Shown here in pieces: positions 8,346 to 20,519 of a DNA stretch of 64,000 bases (the first letter of the stretch is position 1; each line of letters starts with the position of its first letter). A model generated the notes under the pieces. It was not told the DNA's origin. It was given only the letters and a program-made list of their open reading frames with translations, and made no database searches. The position numbers and the translations under genes are program-made. Source of the DNA: Blastomonas sp. (GTDB taxonomy: Bacteria > Pseudomonadota > Alphaproteobacteria > Sphingomonadales > Sphingomonadaceae); contig NZ_JAUCZC010000016.1 in the NCBI RefSeq assembly GCF_030373265.1, forward strand, positions 1 to 64,000. Reading direction: 5' to 3'.

Positions 8346-9935
8346 ATGCCTAAAGTTCTCATTTCCGACAAAATGGACCCCAAAGCCGCGCAGATCTTTC
8401 GCGAGCGCGGCTGCGAAGTCGATGTCATCACCGGGCAGACGCCTGAGGAACTCGCCGGGATCATCGGCCAGTATGATGGCCTCGCCATCCGCTCCTCGAC
8501 CAAGGTGACCAAGGCGATCCTCGATGCGGCGACCAATCTCAAGGTTGTCGGTCGCGCCGGGATCGGCGTCGACAATGTCGATATCCCCGCGGCCTCGGCC
8601 AAGGGCGTTGTCGTCATGAACACCCCGTTCGGCAACTCGATCACCACCGCCGAACACGCCATCGCGCTGATGTTTGCGCTCGCCCGCCAGCTGCCCGAGG
8701 CGGACGCCTCGACCCAGGCCGGCAAGTGGGAAAAGAACCGCTTCATGGGCGTCGAGCTCACTGCCAAGACGCTGGGTCTGATCGGCGCGGGCAATATCGG
8801 CTCGATCGTCGCGGATCGCGCCCTGGGCCTCAAGATGAAGGTCGTTGCATTCGATCCCTTCCTGACGCCTGAGCGCGCGGTGGAGCTGGGGATCGAGAAG
8901 GTCACGCTCGACGACCTGCTGGCGCGGGCCGATTTCATCACGCTGCACACTCCGCTCACCGACCAGACGCGCAACATCCTCAGCAAGGATGCGCTGGCCA
9001 AGACCAAGAAGGGCGTGCGCATCATCAACTGCGCACGTGGCGGTCTGATCGACGAAGCCGCGCTCAAGGACGCGCTGGATTCGGGCCAGGTCGCCGGCGC
9101 CGCGCTCGACGTGTTCGCGACCGAGCCTGCCACCGACAGCCCGCTGTTCGGCACCCCCAACTTCGTTTCGACCCCGCATCTGGGTGCATCGACCAGCGAA
9201 GCGCAGGTCAATGTCGCGATTCAGGTTGCCGAGCAGATGGCCGATTATCTGGTCAAGGGCGGCGTCACCAATGCGCTCAACATGCCCAGCCTGTCGGCCG
9301 AACAGGCGCCCAAGCTGCGCCCCTATATGGCGCTGGCTACCAATCTGGGCCTGCTCGTGGGGCAGCTGGAGAGCGACCGCGTCAAGAGCATCGCGATCGA
9401 AGTGGAGGGCGCTGCCGCCGAACTCGACATGAGGCCGATCACCGCTGCGGTGCTCGCCGGCTTCATGCGCGCGTTCAGCAGCTCGGTGAACATGGTCAAC
9501 GCACCGTTCCTCGCCAAGGATCGCGGGCTCGACGTGCGCGAAGTGCGCCATGACCGCGAGGGCGATTATCACACGCTCGTGCGCGTCTCCGTCGAAACCG
9601 AAGAGGGCGAACGTTCGGTTGCGGGCACGCTGTTCGGCAATGCTACGCCGCGTCTCGTCGAGATCTACGGCATCAAGATCGAGGCCGATCTGGCCGGGCA
9701 CATGCTGTACATCGTCAACCGCGATGAGCCGGGCTTCATCGGACGGCTGGGTTCGACCCTGGGCGAGGCGAATGTCAACATCGCGACCTTCCACCTGGGC
9801 CGCCGTGAGTCGCGTGGCGGAGGTGAGGCCGTTCTGCTGCTGTCGCTCGATGGCGCGCCTGCCGAACCCGTGCTGTGGAAACTGTGCCAGCTCGCTGGCG
9901 TGAAAACGGTCAAGAGCCTGCGCTTCGACGGATGA
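8346..9935 (+). CDS. serA: Phosphoglycerate dehydrogenase
   Basis: GRAGIGVDNVDIPAASAKGVVVMNTP, INCARGGLIDEAALKDAL; C-terminal ACT region. Confidence 0.95.
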   Translation: MPKVLISDKMDPKAAQIFRERGCEVDVITGQTPEELAGIIGQYDGLAIRSSTKVTKAILDAATNLKVVGRAGIGVDNVDIPAASAKGVVVMNTPFGNSITTAEHAIALMFALARQLPEADASTQAGKWEKNRFMGVELTAKTLGLIGAGNIGSIVADRALGLKMKVVAFDPFLTPERAVELGIEKVTLDDLLARADFITLHTPLTDQTRNILSKDALAKTKKGVRIINCARGGLIDEAALKDALDSGQVAGAALDVFATEPATDSPLFGTPNFVSTPHLGASTSEAQVNVAIQVAEQMADYLVKGGVTNALNMPSLSAEQAPKLRPYMALATNLGLLVGQLESDRVKSIAIEVEGAAAELDMRPITAAVLAGFMRAFSSSVNMVNAPFLAKDRGLDVREVRHDREGDYHTLVRVSVETEEGERSVAGTLFGNATPRLVEIYGIKIEADLAGHMLYIVNRDEPGFIGRLGSTLGEANVNIATFHLGRRESRGGGEAVLLLSLDGAPAEPVLWKLCQLAGVKTVKSLRFDG

Positions 9936-10007
9936 TCGCAGGATCGTGCTCCTGCCTCGGGCTTCGGCCGGGGGCAGGGGTGGCCGGCGGTATGCCCGCC
10001 GGGCTGC

Positions 10008-10469
10008 TTACCGGCCGCGGCGGCTCGGGGAGATGCCCGGTCGATAGGTGTTTTGCATCGGTCTGAACCGCGTGAAGACATGGTTTTCGAGCGGCTTATT
10101 GACCTGGCTGTCCCAGCTGGACCCGTTGAATGCCAGGTTTTCGATCGCCTTTGTGTCGATGCGCAAATCCGATGTGAGCTGCGCACCGAACTGGCCGTTG
10201 CGCACCCAGCGGACCTCGGCCTCAAACCGGCCAAGTCCCGGCCGGTCGATGTCTATGACATCGCCCTGGGTGAGCATGGCGGTGCAGCGGCCGCCCAGGC
10301 CGCCTGACGATATATCCCGAATGACGGCGTCGGCGCTGCCGAAGCGTTCGTGAAAAATGGTGACCTTCATCAAACGGTGCACACGCGCTTCGCGCTCGGG
10401 CATGGCTCCGGCATCCGCATCTGTCTGCGATACGCCCGTTTCTGGCAGCCCTTTTTTTCCGAACGACAT
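10008..10469 (-). CDS. PilZ domain-containing protein
   Basis: IRDISSGGLGGRCTAMLTQGDVIDIDRPGLGRFEAEVRWVRNGQFGAQL typical of PilZ; ORF open to 10508. Confidence 0.75.
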   Translation of the reverse strand: MSFGKKGLPETGVSQTDADAGAMPEREARVHRLMKVTIFHERFGSADAVIRDISSGGLGGRCTAMLTQGDVIDIDRPGLGRFEAEVRWVRNGQFGAQLTSDLRIDTKAIENLAFNGSSWDSQVNKPLENHVFTRFRPMQNTYRPGISPSRRGR

Positions 10470-10551
10470 AGCGGTTTCATCCTCGTCGAACCGAGGATTA
10501 GCCACCAACCCTTAAATTGCGGTAAAATAGGGCTAAGCAGATCCGACGAGG

Positions 10552-11034
10552 TCAGGCATTGCCGATTTTGTCGAGGTAACTGTCGAACTGCGTTTCGCCC
10601 ATGCGGGTAAGCGAGACCCGGGTCCGCCTGCGATCCGATCGATCGGGCACCATTTCGGCATAGCCTTTTTCGCGGAGCTGATGGATCAGGCGCAAAGCGG
10701 TACTTTCCGGTGCATCGCACATCAGACAAAGGTCGCTCATCGAAAGTTGCGTGCCGTTGCGCTTGGCCGCAAGCAGCGCCACGAGCATGTCCCAGCTTGG
10801 ATTGCGCAGCTTCAGCCCTGAAAAGCAAGAAGAACGCAACCGGCTGGCTTGCTGTTCCTGCAGGATGAGGCGCGTCTTGGCGTCGCCCTCAAGTAATCTG
10901 GCGTCCGGCTGCGGGCCATCTGTTCGGGTCGGTCGGCTCCACGCGGAGGTCGAGCGCGAAGTATCTCTGGCTAACGATTTCACGTGCTTTCCCCTGTGCA
11001 AAGTCGCGCGACCGTGTGCCCTCTGTCTGCCCAT
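10552..11034 (-). CDS. MarR-family / winged-helix transcriptional regulator
   Basis: STALRLIHQLREKGYAEMVPDRSDRRRTRVSLTRMGE wing motif; start codon uncertain. Confidence 0.75.
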   Translation of the reverse strand: MGRQRAHGRATLHRGKHVKSLARDTSRSTSAWSRPTRTDGPQPDARLLEGDAKTRLILQEQQASRLRSSCFSGLKLRNPSWDMLVALLAAKRNGTQLSMSDLCLMCDAPESTALRLIHQLREKGYAEMVPDRSDRRRTRVSLTRMGETQFDSYLDKIGNA

Positions 11035-11308
11035 TTGACGTGCGTTATTACTTGCCGGGCACCGACGGCTTATTCGATAGTTATGTTTTGCAGTATCTTT
11101 AAGGACTTACTACCCCGACTTTTAGGGGGGTGCGAAGTTTTATCGCTGTAAATCAAGCACCGGCCCGCGGCTTTTCCCGACAAGTTGGCAGGCGCGCTGC
11201 AACCGGTGTGCCCAGGGCAAGTCTGGAGCCCAGAGATGATTGCACCAGATGCGATCGGCGGTAAAAGGCGGGCGGGGCCAAACCGGCCCGCGACCATGGG
11301 ATGCCGAT

Positions 11309-12196
11309 ATGCCTTTGACTGCCGATCTGCCGATGCGCTCGTGGTTGTTCGCACCGGGCGATAGCGAGAAAAAGATGGCCAAGGCGGCACAATCCGCTGC
11401 CGACATCGCGCTGTTCGACCTCGAGGATGCGGTCGCAACCGAGAACAAGCCGCTGGCAAGGCAGTTGGTTCAGGCCATGCTCGCCGACCAGACGGATGGG
11501 CGCGATCGGCTTTGGGTTCGGGTCAACCCGCTTGATGGTCCTTATACGCTGGCGGATCTCGCCGCCGTCATGCCCGCGCGGCCAGGCGGAATCATGCTGC
11601 CCAAGGCGAATGGACGCCGCGATGTCGAGGTGCTCGACCATTATCTCTCTGCGCTCGAGGTCGCCAACGGCATCGAGCAGGGATCGACGCCGGTGATCGC
11701 TCTGGTGACCGAGACCGCGGAATCGATGTTCCACACCGGCGGCTACAAGGGTGCAGCGCGGCTTGTCGCAATGAGCTGGGGGGGCGAGGACCTGGCAGAC
11801 TCGATCGGAGCGAGTTCGAACCGCAACGCTGACGGGAGCTTCGGGTTTACCTACGAGCTTGCGCGCAGCCTGTGCCTGCTGGGCGCGGCCAGCGCAGGTG
11901 TGGCCGCGATCGAAACCATCCAGGCTGATTTCCGGGATCTGGACGGGTTGAAGGCGCGTGCGGAGAAGGTGCGCCGTGACGGGTTTCGCGGCATGTTGGC
12001 GATCCATCCCGCACAGGTCGATGTGATCAATGCCGCGTTCACGCCGAGCGCAGAGGAACTGGCGCACGCACAGATGATCGTCGACCTGTTCGCCGCCAAC
12101 CCCGGCGTCGGTACGATCGGCTATCAGGGCGGCATGCTCGATCGTCCCCATCTGTCGCGCGCGCAGCAGCTGTTGCGGCAGCAGGGGCAGGTTTGA
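11309..12196 (+). CDS. HpcH/HpaI aldolase / citrate lyase beta-like CoA ester lyase
   Basis: RSWLFAPGDSEKKMAKAAQSAADIALFDLEDAV, ILPKANG-like IMLPKANGRRDVE, MLAIHPAQVDVINAAF. Confidence 0.85.
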   Translation: MPLTADLPMRSWLFAPGDSEKKMAKAAQSAADIALFDLEDAVATENKPLARQLVQAMLADQTDGRDRLWVRVNPLDGPYTLADLAAVMPARPGGIMLPKANGRRDVEVLDHYLSALEVANGIEQGSTPVIALVTETAESMFHTGGYKGAARLVAMSWGGEDLADSIGASSNRNADGSFGFTYELARSLCLLGAASAGVAAIETIQADFRDLDGLKARAEKVRRDGFRGMLAIHPAQVDVINAAFTPSAEELAHAQMIVDLFAANPGVGTIGYQGGMLDRPHLSRAQQLLRQQGQV

Positions 12197-12240
12197 GGAA
12201 AGTAACATACAGCAAGTTGAACTGCGGGGTGTGAGCACCC

Positions 12241-12268
12241 CTTGCGTTGCAAAGATGCAACACTATGT
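12241..12268 (+). promoter_or_regulatory. Candidate sigma-32 (RpoH) heat-shock promoter of clpB
   Basis: CTTG (12241-12244) - 18 nt - CTATGT (12263-12268), 39 bp upstream of clpB ATG. Confidence 0.55.
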
Positions 12269-12306
12269 GAGTTCTGCAAGGGCACAGATAGGGCGGAGAC
12301 ACTCCC

Positions 12307-14886
<2,580 letters not shown>

Positions 14887-14891
14887 ACTGC

Positions 14892-15019
14892 CTCTCCCCT
14901 CCCGCAAGCGGGAGGGGAGAGGCTCAGCTTGCTGAGCCGGGGTGGGCAGGGGGCACAATGGTCTGATCAGGCCCACCCCGCCCTGCGGGCACCCCTCCCG
15001 CTTGCGGGAGGGGAGAGGG
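14892..15019. repeat. Palindromic intergenic repeat (CTCCC-rich family), possible bidirectional terminator
   Basis: CTCTCCCCTCCCGC-aa-GCGGGAGGGGAGAG ... ccctcccgcttgcgggagggg; lies between convergent clpB and DUF2891 genes. Confidence 0.85.
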
Positions 15020-15030
15020 TGTGCGCTGAC

Positions 15031-16158
15031 TTACCGCGCCGCAATCCCCCGCTTGGTCGTCAGATAGGTCGCGAAACTGCCCAGCCAGTGGCTGCCTTCG
15101 TAATTGTCGGCGCTGACCGCTGCCAGCCCGCTGGTGGCGTGCGCCTTCGACGCCGCCAGCAGCGCGGGGATGCGTGCATCGCCCTCGGGCAGCGCGCTGG
15201 CGATGCCCTCCATCGCCCAAGCGCGCGACAGGTTGACCCCATCGAGGTGGACCAACTTGCCATCGGTGGGATCGCGGACCTCGCCGGGCGTCAGCCAGTC
15301 CGCCGAACCATCCGCGGGGATCTGCGGCAGGAACTTCGCCAGCCACGCGGCATAGTCCGCCTGCGGCATCACCCGGCGCATCAGATCTGCCTCCATCAGG
15401 CAGGGCGAAAGGAAATCCTCGCCCGAAGGTTCATAGGCGAGCGGGCAATTGACGTCCGCGCGATGGAACTCCAGCGACTTGTCAACCAGCGCCTGTTCGA
15501 ACGCGCTATTGCCCGCCTGCCGCGCATAATCGATCATCAGACCAAACGCGAAGGCGCTCTGGTTGTGCGTGCCCAGCCGGATCGGATAGGCCAGCTTGGG
15601 CAGCCATTCCTGCGTCTCGGTGACAATCCGTTCCTCGAGCGGGCGCAACGTTTCGCGCCAGGCTTTCAGTTTCGGATCATCGCTTTCGTCAAGCTCGGCG
15701 ACCAGCTGCAGCAGCCAGGCGGTGCCATAGGGCCGCTCGAACCCCTTGCGGCCCTCACCATCGAGATAGGCGAGTTCGAGCGCGATGTTGTCCTGAGTGA
15801 AGCTGCGGTCAAGCGCCGCGAGGATCGCGGGCTTCATCGGCGAGGCAGGGTCGGTCTTGAGGATGCGGACCAACAACCAATGGCCGTGGACCGAGCTGTG
15901 CCAATCGAAACAGCCGTAGAACGCGGGGGTCAGCCGGCTGGGCGTGCGCGCATCGGCGGCGTCGTTGAGCACGTGCGAAATCTTGTTGGGGTACTCTTTG
16001 TGCACGCAGCTCAGCGCCAGCCGGGCGAAGCGATCATTTACCGCGTCTGGCCGTGCTTCGGGAATGGCAGCGACGGGTTCATCGACCGTGGTGTCGGCCG
16101 GTCCGCAGGCCGACAGCGTCAGCAGGCCTGCAAACGCAAGGCCAGTCAGCTTGTTCAA
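15031..16158 (-). CDS. DUF2891 family protein, predicted lipoprotein
   Basis: ALSCVHKEYPNKISH...PAFYGCFDWHSSVHGHWLLVRIL; TTG start gives LNKLTGLAFAGLLTLSAC lipobox; ORF open to 16281. Confidence 0.8.
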   Translation of the reverse strand: MNKLTGLAFAGLLTLSACGPADTTVDEPVAAIPEARPDAVNDRFARLALSCVHKEYPNKISHVLNDAADARTPSRLTPAFYGCFDWHSSVHGHWLLVRILKTDPASPMKPAILAALDRSFTQDNIALELAYLDGEGRKGFERPYGTAWLLQLVAELDESDDPKLKAWRETLRPLEERIVTETQEWLPKLAYPIRLGTHNQSAFAFGLMIDYARQAGNSAFEQALVDKSLEFHRADVNCPLAYEPSGEDFLSPCLMEADLMRRVMPQADYAAWLAKFLPQIPADGSADWLTPGEVRDPTDGKLVHLDGVNLSRAWAMEGIASALPEGDARIPALLAASKAHATSGLAAVSADNYEGSHWLGSFATYLTTKRGIAAR

Positions 16159-16302
16159 AATGTGTTCCTTTGGTGTGTTTGGCGGCGAATACACACCAGA
16201 AGCCACGCCAAGGCAAGAAGTGCGATCAACGCAGCGCGAGGGTTGCGCGCGATGCATTTCCGGTCTTGCGGCAGTGCACAATAGCTGTCACATCTTCTGG
16301 CA

Positions 16303-17730
16303 ATGACAGGGGACACACCGCACTTTGACGAGATGCTTCGGGCCGATGGTTCGGTGCGTGAACCTTATGACGAATTCTGCGCCTGGTACACCAGCCAGGA
16401 CGCGAGCAGGTTGCGCACCAAGGCGCGCGATGCGGAGAACTTCTTCCGCCGTACCGGCATCACCTTCGCGGTCTATGGCGAGGAAGAAGCCAGCGAGCGC
16501 CTGATTCCCTTCGATATCGTGCCGCGCATCATTTCGGGCCGCGAATGGGCACGGCTCAGCCGCGGGATCGAGCAGCGCGTCCGCGCGATCAACGCGTTTC
16601 TCTACGACATCTATCACCGGCAGGAGATTCTGCGCGCAGGGCGTATTCCGATCGACCTGATCGCCAAGAACGATGCCTATCTGCCGCAGATGATCGGCAT
16701 GGATCCGCCCGGCGGCATCTACACCCACATCATCGGCGTCGACATCGTGCGCACCGGCCCGAACCAGTTCTATGTGCTCGAAGACAATGCCCGCACGCCG
16801 TCGGGCGTGTCGTACATGCTCGAAAACCGCGAGACGATGCTGCACATGTTCCCGGAATTGTTCCGCAAGAACAAGGTGCGCGAGGTTTCCGATTATCCGC
16901 GCAAGCTGCGTCGCTCGCTCGCTGCCAGCGCGCCGCGTGCGTGCAATGGCCAGCCCGAGATCGCGGTGCTGACGCCGGGCATCCACAACAGCGCCTATTT
17001 CGAGCACAGCTTCCTCGCCGACCAGATGGGCGCGGAACTGGTCGAGGGGCATGATCTGCGCGTCATCGACGGACGCGTCGCGATGCGCACCACGCGCGGC
17101 TATCGCGCCATCGACGTGCTCTATCGCCGGGTCGACGACGATTATCTCGATCCGCTGACCTTCCGTCCGGAATCGGCGTTGGGCGTGCCAGGGATCATGG
17201 ACGTCTATCGCGCCGGCGGCATCACCATCGCCAACGCACCGGGCACCGGCATCTCGGACGACAAGGCATTGTACAGCTACATGCCCGAGATCATCGAGTT
17301 CTATACCGGCGAAAAGGCGATCCTCGAAAACGTGCCGACCTGGCGCTGCTCGGAAGCCGATTCGCTGGCCTATGTGCTCGAGCATCTGAGCGAACTGGTG
17401 GTCAAGGAAGTGCACGGATCTGGCGGCTACGGCATGCTCGTCGGCCCCGCTGCCAACCGCCGCGAACTCGCTGCCTTCCGCGACAAATTGAAGGCACGGC
17501 CGGGCAACTATATCGCGCAGCCGACGCTGGCGCTGTCCACGGTGCCGATCATGACCCGCCAGGGTCTTGCGCCTCGGCATGTCGATCTTCGGCCGTTCGT
17601 GCTGGTATCTCCCAAGGGCATCGATATCACGCCTGGCGGGCTGACCCGAGTGGCGCTGAAAAAGGGGTCGCTCGTCGTCAATTCCAGCCAGGGTGGCGGC
17701 ACCAAGGACAGTTGGGTGCTCGACGAATGA
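16303..17730 (+). CDS. Circularly permuted type 2 ATP-grasp protein
   Basis: DAYLPQMIGMDPPGGIYTHIIGVDIVRTGPNQFYVLEDNARTPSGVSYMLENR; followed by alpha-E and transglutaminase genes. Confidence 0.92.
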   Translation: MTGDTPHFDEMLRADGSVREPYDEFCAWYTSQDASRLRTKARDAENFFRRTGITFAVYGEEEASERLIPFDIVPRIISGREWARLSRGIEQRVRAINAFLYDIYHRQEILRAGRIPIDLIAKNDAYLPQMIGMDPPGGIYTHIIGVDIVRTGPNQFYVLEDNARTPSGVSYMLENRETMLHMFPELFRKNKVREVSDYPRKLRRSLAASAPRACNGQPEIAVLTPGIHNSAYFEHSFLADQMGAELVEGHDLRVIDGRVAMRTTRGYRAIDVLYRRVDDDYLDPLTFRPESALGVPGIMDVYRAGGITIANAPGTGISDDKALYSYMPEIIEFYTGEKAILENVPTWRCSEADSLAYVLEHLSELVVKEVHGSGGYGMLVGPAANRRELAAFRDKLKARPGNYIAQPTLALSTVPIMTRQGLAPRHVDLRPFVLVSPKGIDITPGGLTRVALKKGSLVVNSSQGGGTKDSWVLDE

Positions 17731-17761
17731 TGTACGCTGTTGACGCTGAAGGAGCCCGCTG

Positions 17762-18703
17762 ATGCTGGGCAAGACCGCAGGCGGCCTGTTCTGGATGCAG
17801 CGCTATCTCGAGCGCAGCGAGAACATTGCGCGGCTGGTCGATGCGGGCTTCCGCATCGCGTTGACCCGGTCGGAAGCGGCCGAGGACGAATGGGGATCAG
17901 TGCTGACCACCGCGGGCGTGCGCCGGGCCTATGCCCAGCGTTACGAAAAGGTCGAAGGCTCCAGCGTCATCAACTTCCTGCTGCGCGACAAGACGAACCC
18001 CAACAGCGTGCTTTCGGTCATAGAAAGCGCGCGCAACAATGCACGTCTGGTGCGCACCGCGCTGACCCGCGAGGTGTGGGAGGCCACCAACGAATGCTGG
18101 ATGACGCTCAAGGAAGCGCTGCGCACCCAGATATCCGATAACGACCTGCCCGATGTGCTCAGTCTCATCCGCCAGCAAAGCGCGCTGGTGCGCGGCGCCC
18201 AGAGCGGCACGATGATGCGCAACGACATCTATTTCTTCGCGCAGCTCGGCGCCTTTGTCGAACGCTCGGACAGCACCGCGCGCATTCTCGACGTCAAATA
18301 TTACGTGCTGCTGCCCTCCTTGTCCTATGTCGGGTCCAGCCTCGACAACGTGCAATGGGAAACGATCCTGCGGTCGGTTTCGGCCTATCGCGCGTTTCGC
18401 TGGCTCAACCCGGGCGAAACCAACCCGCGCAATATCGCCCAGTTCATGATACTCGATCAGGTGATGCCGCGTTCGCTGGCTTTTTGCGCAGGCCGCATGG
18501 CGGGCGCGCTCGAGGCGATCGCGCGCGAATATGGCGGCAGCGGCAGCAGTCTGGAACTCGCCTCGGCCTTGCGGCGGGATCTGGAGACGGCCAATATCGA
18601 CATGATCGTCGACAATGGCCTGCACCAGTTCATTCAGGATTTCATCAAGCGCAACAACGCCATTTCCGCGCAGATCGAGCAGGAATTCCGCTTCTATCTG
18701 TAA
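17762..18703 (+). CDS. Alpha-E domain-containing protein
   Basis: LGKTAGGLFWMQRYLERSENIARLVDAGFRIAL is the characteristic alpha-E N-terminus. Confidence 0.92.
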   Translation: MLGKTAGGLFWMQRYLERSENIARLVDAGFRIALTRSEAAEDEWGSVLTTAGVRRAYAQRYEKVEGSSVINFLLRDKTNPNSVLSVIESARNNARLVRTALTREVWEATNECWMTLKEALRTQISDNDLPDVLSLIRQQSALVRGAQSGTMMRNDIYFFAQLGAFVERSDSTARILDVKYYVLLPSLSYVGSSLDNVQWETILRSVSAYRAFRWLNPGETNPRNIAQFMILDQVMPRSLAFCAGRMAGALEAIAREYGGSGSSLELASALRRDLETANIDMIVDNGLHQFIQDFIKRNNAISAQIEQEFRFYL

Positions 18704-18746
18704 GGGCCCGCGCCGGGTCGGATATTAATAGAGTTACGGGTCACTC

Positions 18747-19643
18747 ATGCGTCTGCATATCGTTCACCGCACATCCTATCATTATGACACGCCGATGCCC
18801 TATGCACTGCAGCGGCTGCGGATGATCCCCAAGGACTCCGCCGGACAGCGCGTGGTCAGCTGGAAGACCGAGGTCGATGGCGGGTCGAAGCAAGTCGAAT
18901 ACGTCGATCATCACAACAATCATGTCGAACTGTTCAGCTTCGATCCCGATCAGCACGAGGTCGTGATCCATTGCGAGGGCGAAGTCGAGACCAGCGATCA
19001 CGCCGGAATGGTCGGCCAGCATGGCGGTTCTGCACCGCTTTGGTATTTCTGTCGCGAGACGCCGTTCACCCGGCCCGGCCCCGGCATCCGCAAGCTGCTG
19101 CGTCAATTCGATGATCCCGGCACGGCCGATGGTGACGCCGTGCGCCTGCACAGGCTGTCAGAACTGGTGCGCGGCGCGGTGGGCTATGAGGTCGGCCAGA
19201 CCGGGGCCACCACGACGGCGGAAGAGGCGTTGAGCGCCGGCCATGGCGTCTGTCAGGACCATGCGCATCTGTTCATCACGCTCGCGCGCTTGTTGGGCTA
19301 TCCCGCTCGCTATGTCAGCGGCTATCTGCTGATGAACGACCGGGTCGATCAGGATGCCGGGCACGGCTGGGCAGAGGTGCATGTCGCCGGGCTGGGCTGG
19401 GTCGGCTTCGACATTTCCAACGGCTATTCCCCCGATGAGCGGTACGTCCGCGTCGCCACTGGGCTCGATTACCGCGAGGCGGCGCCGATCGGCGGCATCA
19501 CCTTCGGCAAGAGCAACGAGGCGATGAGCGTCACGCTGCAGGTCCAGCAACTGCAGGTCCAGTCCCAGTCCCAATCGCAGGGCCAGTCCCAATCTCAGGG
19601 CCAGTCACAATCCCAGGGGCAATCGCAGACCCAGCAGCAGTAG
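18747..19643 (+). CDS. Transglutaminase-like cysteine protease family protein with Q/S-rich C-terminal tail
   Basis: GHGVCQDHAHLFITLARLLGYPARYVSGYL, AGHGWAEVHVAGLGWVGFDISNGY (Cys-His-Asp core). Confidence 0.92.
   Translation: MRLHIVHRTSYHYDTPMPYALQRLRMIPKDSAGQRVVSWKTEVDGGSKQVEYVDHHNNHVELFSFDPDQHEVVIHCEGEVETSDHAGMVGQHGGSAPLWYFCRETPFTRPGPGIRKLLRQFDDPGTADGDAVRLHRLSELVRGAVGYEVGQTGATTTAEEALSAGHGVCQDHAHLFITLARLLGYPARYVSGYLLMNDRVDQDAGHGWAEVHVAGLGWVGFDISNGYSPDERYVRVATGLDYREAAPIGGITFGKSNEAMSVTLQVQQLQVQSQSQSQGQSQSQGQSQSQGQSQTQQQ
19566..19619 (+). repeat. Imperfect 18-bp tandem repeat encoding (QSQSQG)n
   Basis: cag-tcc-caa-tcg-cag-ggc / cag-tcc-caa-tct-cag-ggc / cag-tca-caa-tcc-cag-ggg. Confidence 0.9.
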
Positions 19644-19746
19644 CGGTTTTCCACATGCAAAAAGCGGCAAGTGGCATTCAAGCTTGACCCTGTGAAGTGC
19701 ATGACCACTTATGGCAGTCATGCGAATAAAGGGGGAGGACGCTCCT

Positions 19747-20478
19747 ATGACATATTGCGTCGGGATGCGACTGGACAAGGGGCTGGTGTTCATGTCGGAC
19801 ACGCGCACCAACTCTGGTGTCGATAACATCAGCGTTTTCAAGAAGATGTTCACTTGGGAAAAGCCGGGTGACCGCTACATCACGGTGATGACCGCGGGCA
19901 ACCTTGCCACCACGCAGGGCGTGATCAGCGTGCTCGAGGAGCGCACCAAGGTGCCGCATGAGCGCAAGCCTTCGATCATGGAAGCGCCGACGATGTTCCA
20001 GGTCGCACGGCTGATCGGCGAAGCGCTGCGCGACGAGATTGCGCGGACACGTGCGATCGCCGGAGAAAGCGCGTCATCCTCTTTCGGCGCATCGATGATC
20101 GTCGGTGGCCAGATCAAGGGCATGGATCCCAAATTGTTCCTGATCTATCCCGAAGGCAACTTCATCGAGGCGGGCGACGACACGCCGTTCTTCCAGATCG
20201 GTGAAACCAAATACGGACGGCCCATCCTGGTGCGCGCCTATGATCGCGACATGTCGTTCAACGATGCGATCAAGCTGCTGATGGTGTCGTTCGACTCGAC
20301 GATCAAGGCCAACCTCTCGGTCGATCTGCCGCTTGATTTGCAGATCTACGCCTCGAACAGCTTCGCCGGGCGCAACCGCCGCATTCTGGGCAGCGATCCT
20401 TATTACAACCTGATCGCCGATCAGTGGAGCGACGCCCTCAAGAACGCTTTTCACTCGCTGCCCGATTATACCGGGTGA
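19747..20478 (+). CDS. Proteasome-type protease (Anbu family)
   Basis: MTYCVGMRLDKGLVFMSDTRTNSGVDNISVFKKMFTWEKPGDRYITVMTAGNLATTQG; Anbu-like and located beside alpha-E/transglutaminase genes. Confidence 0.9.
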   Translation: MTYCVGMRLDKGLVFMSDTRTNSGVDNISVFKKMFTWEKPGDRYITVMTAGNLATTQGVISVLEERTKVPHERKPSIMEAPTMFQVARLIGEALRDEIARTRAIAGESASSSFGASMIVGGQIKGMDPKLFLIYPEGNFIEAGDDTPFFQIGETKYGRPILVRAYDRDMSFNDAIKLLMVSFDSTIKANLSVDLPLDLQIYASNSFAGRNRRILGSDPYYNLIADQWSDALKNAFHSLPDYTG

Positions 20479-20519
20479 TCCTGCTTGCGTGCGGGGGCCG
20501 GGCCCCCTAATTCTGGGAA

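Noticed and set aside
7196-9794. Long minus-strand ORFs (671 aa and 581 aa) covering serC/serA
   Set aside because: Overlap each other and two intact housekeeping genes; composition typical of antisense shadow frames.
14929-16284. 451-aa plus-strand ORF antisense to the DUF2891 gene
   Set aside because: Begins inside the palindromic repeat and lacks domain motifs; DUF2891 with lipobox on the minus strand is a better explanation.
19566-19640. Q/S tail as a sequencing or slippage artefact
   Set aside because: Units differ at many synonymous positions and the reading frame ends in a proper stop, so it is unlikely to be an assembly artefact, although length polymorphism remains possible.
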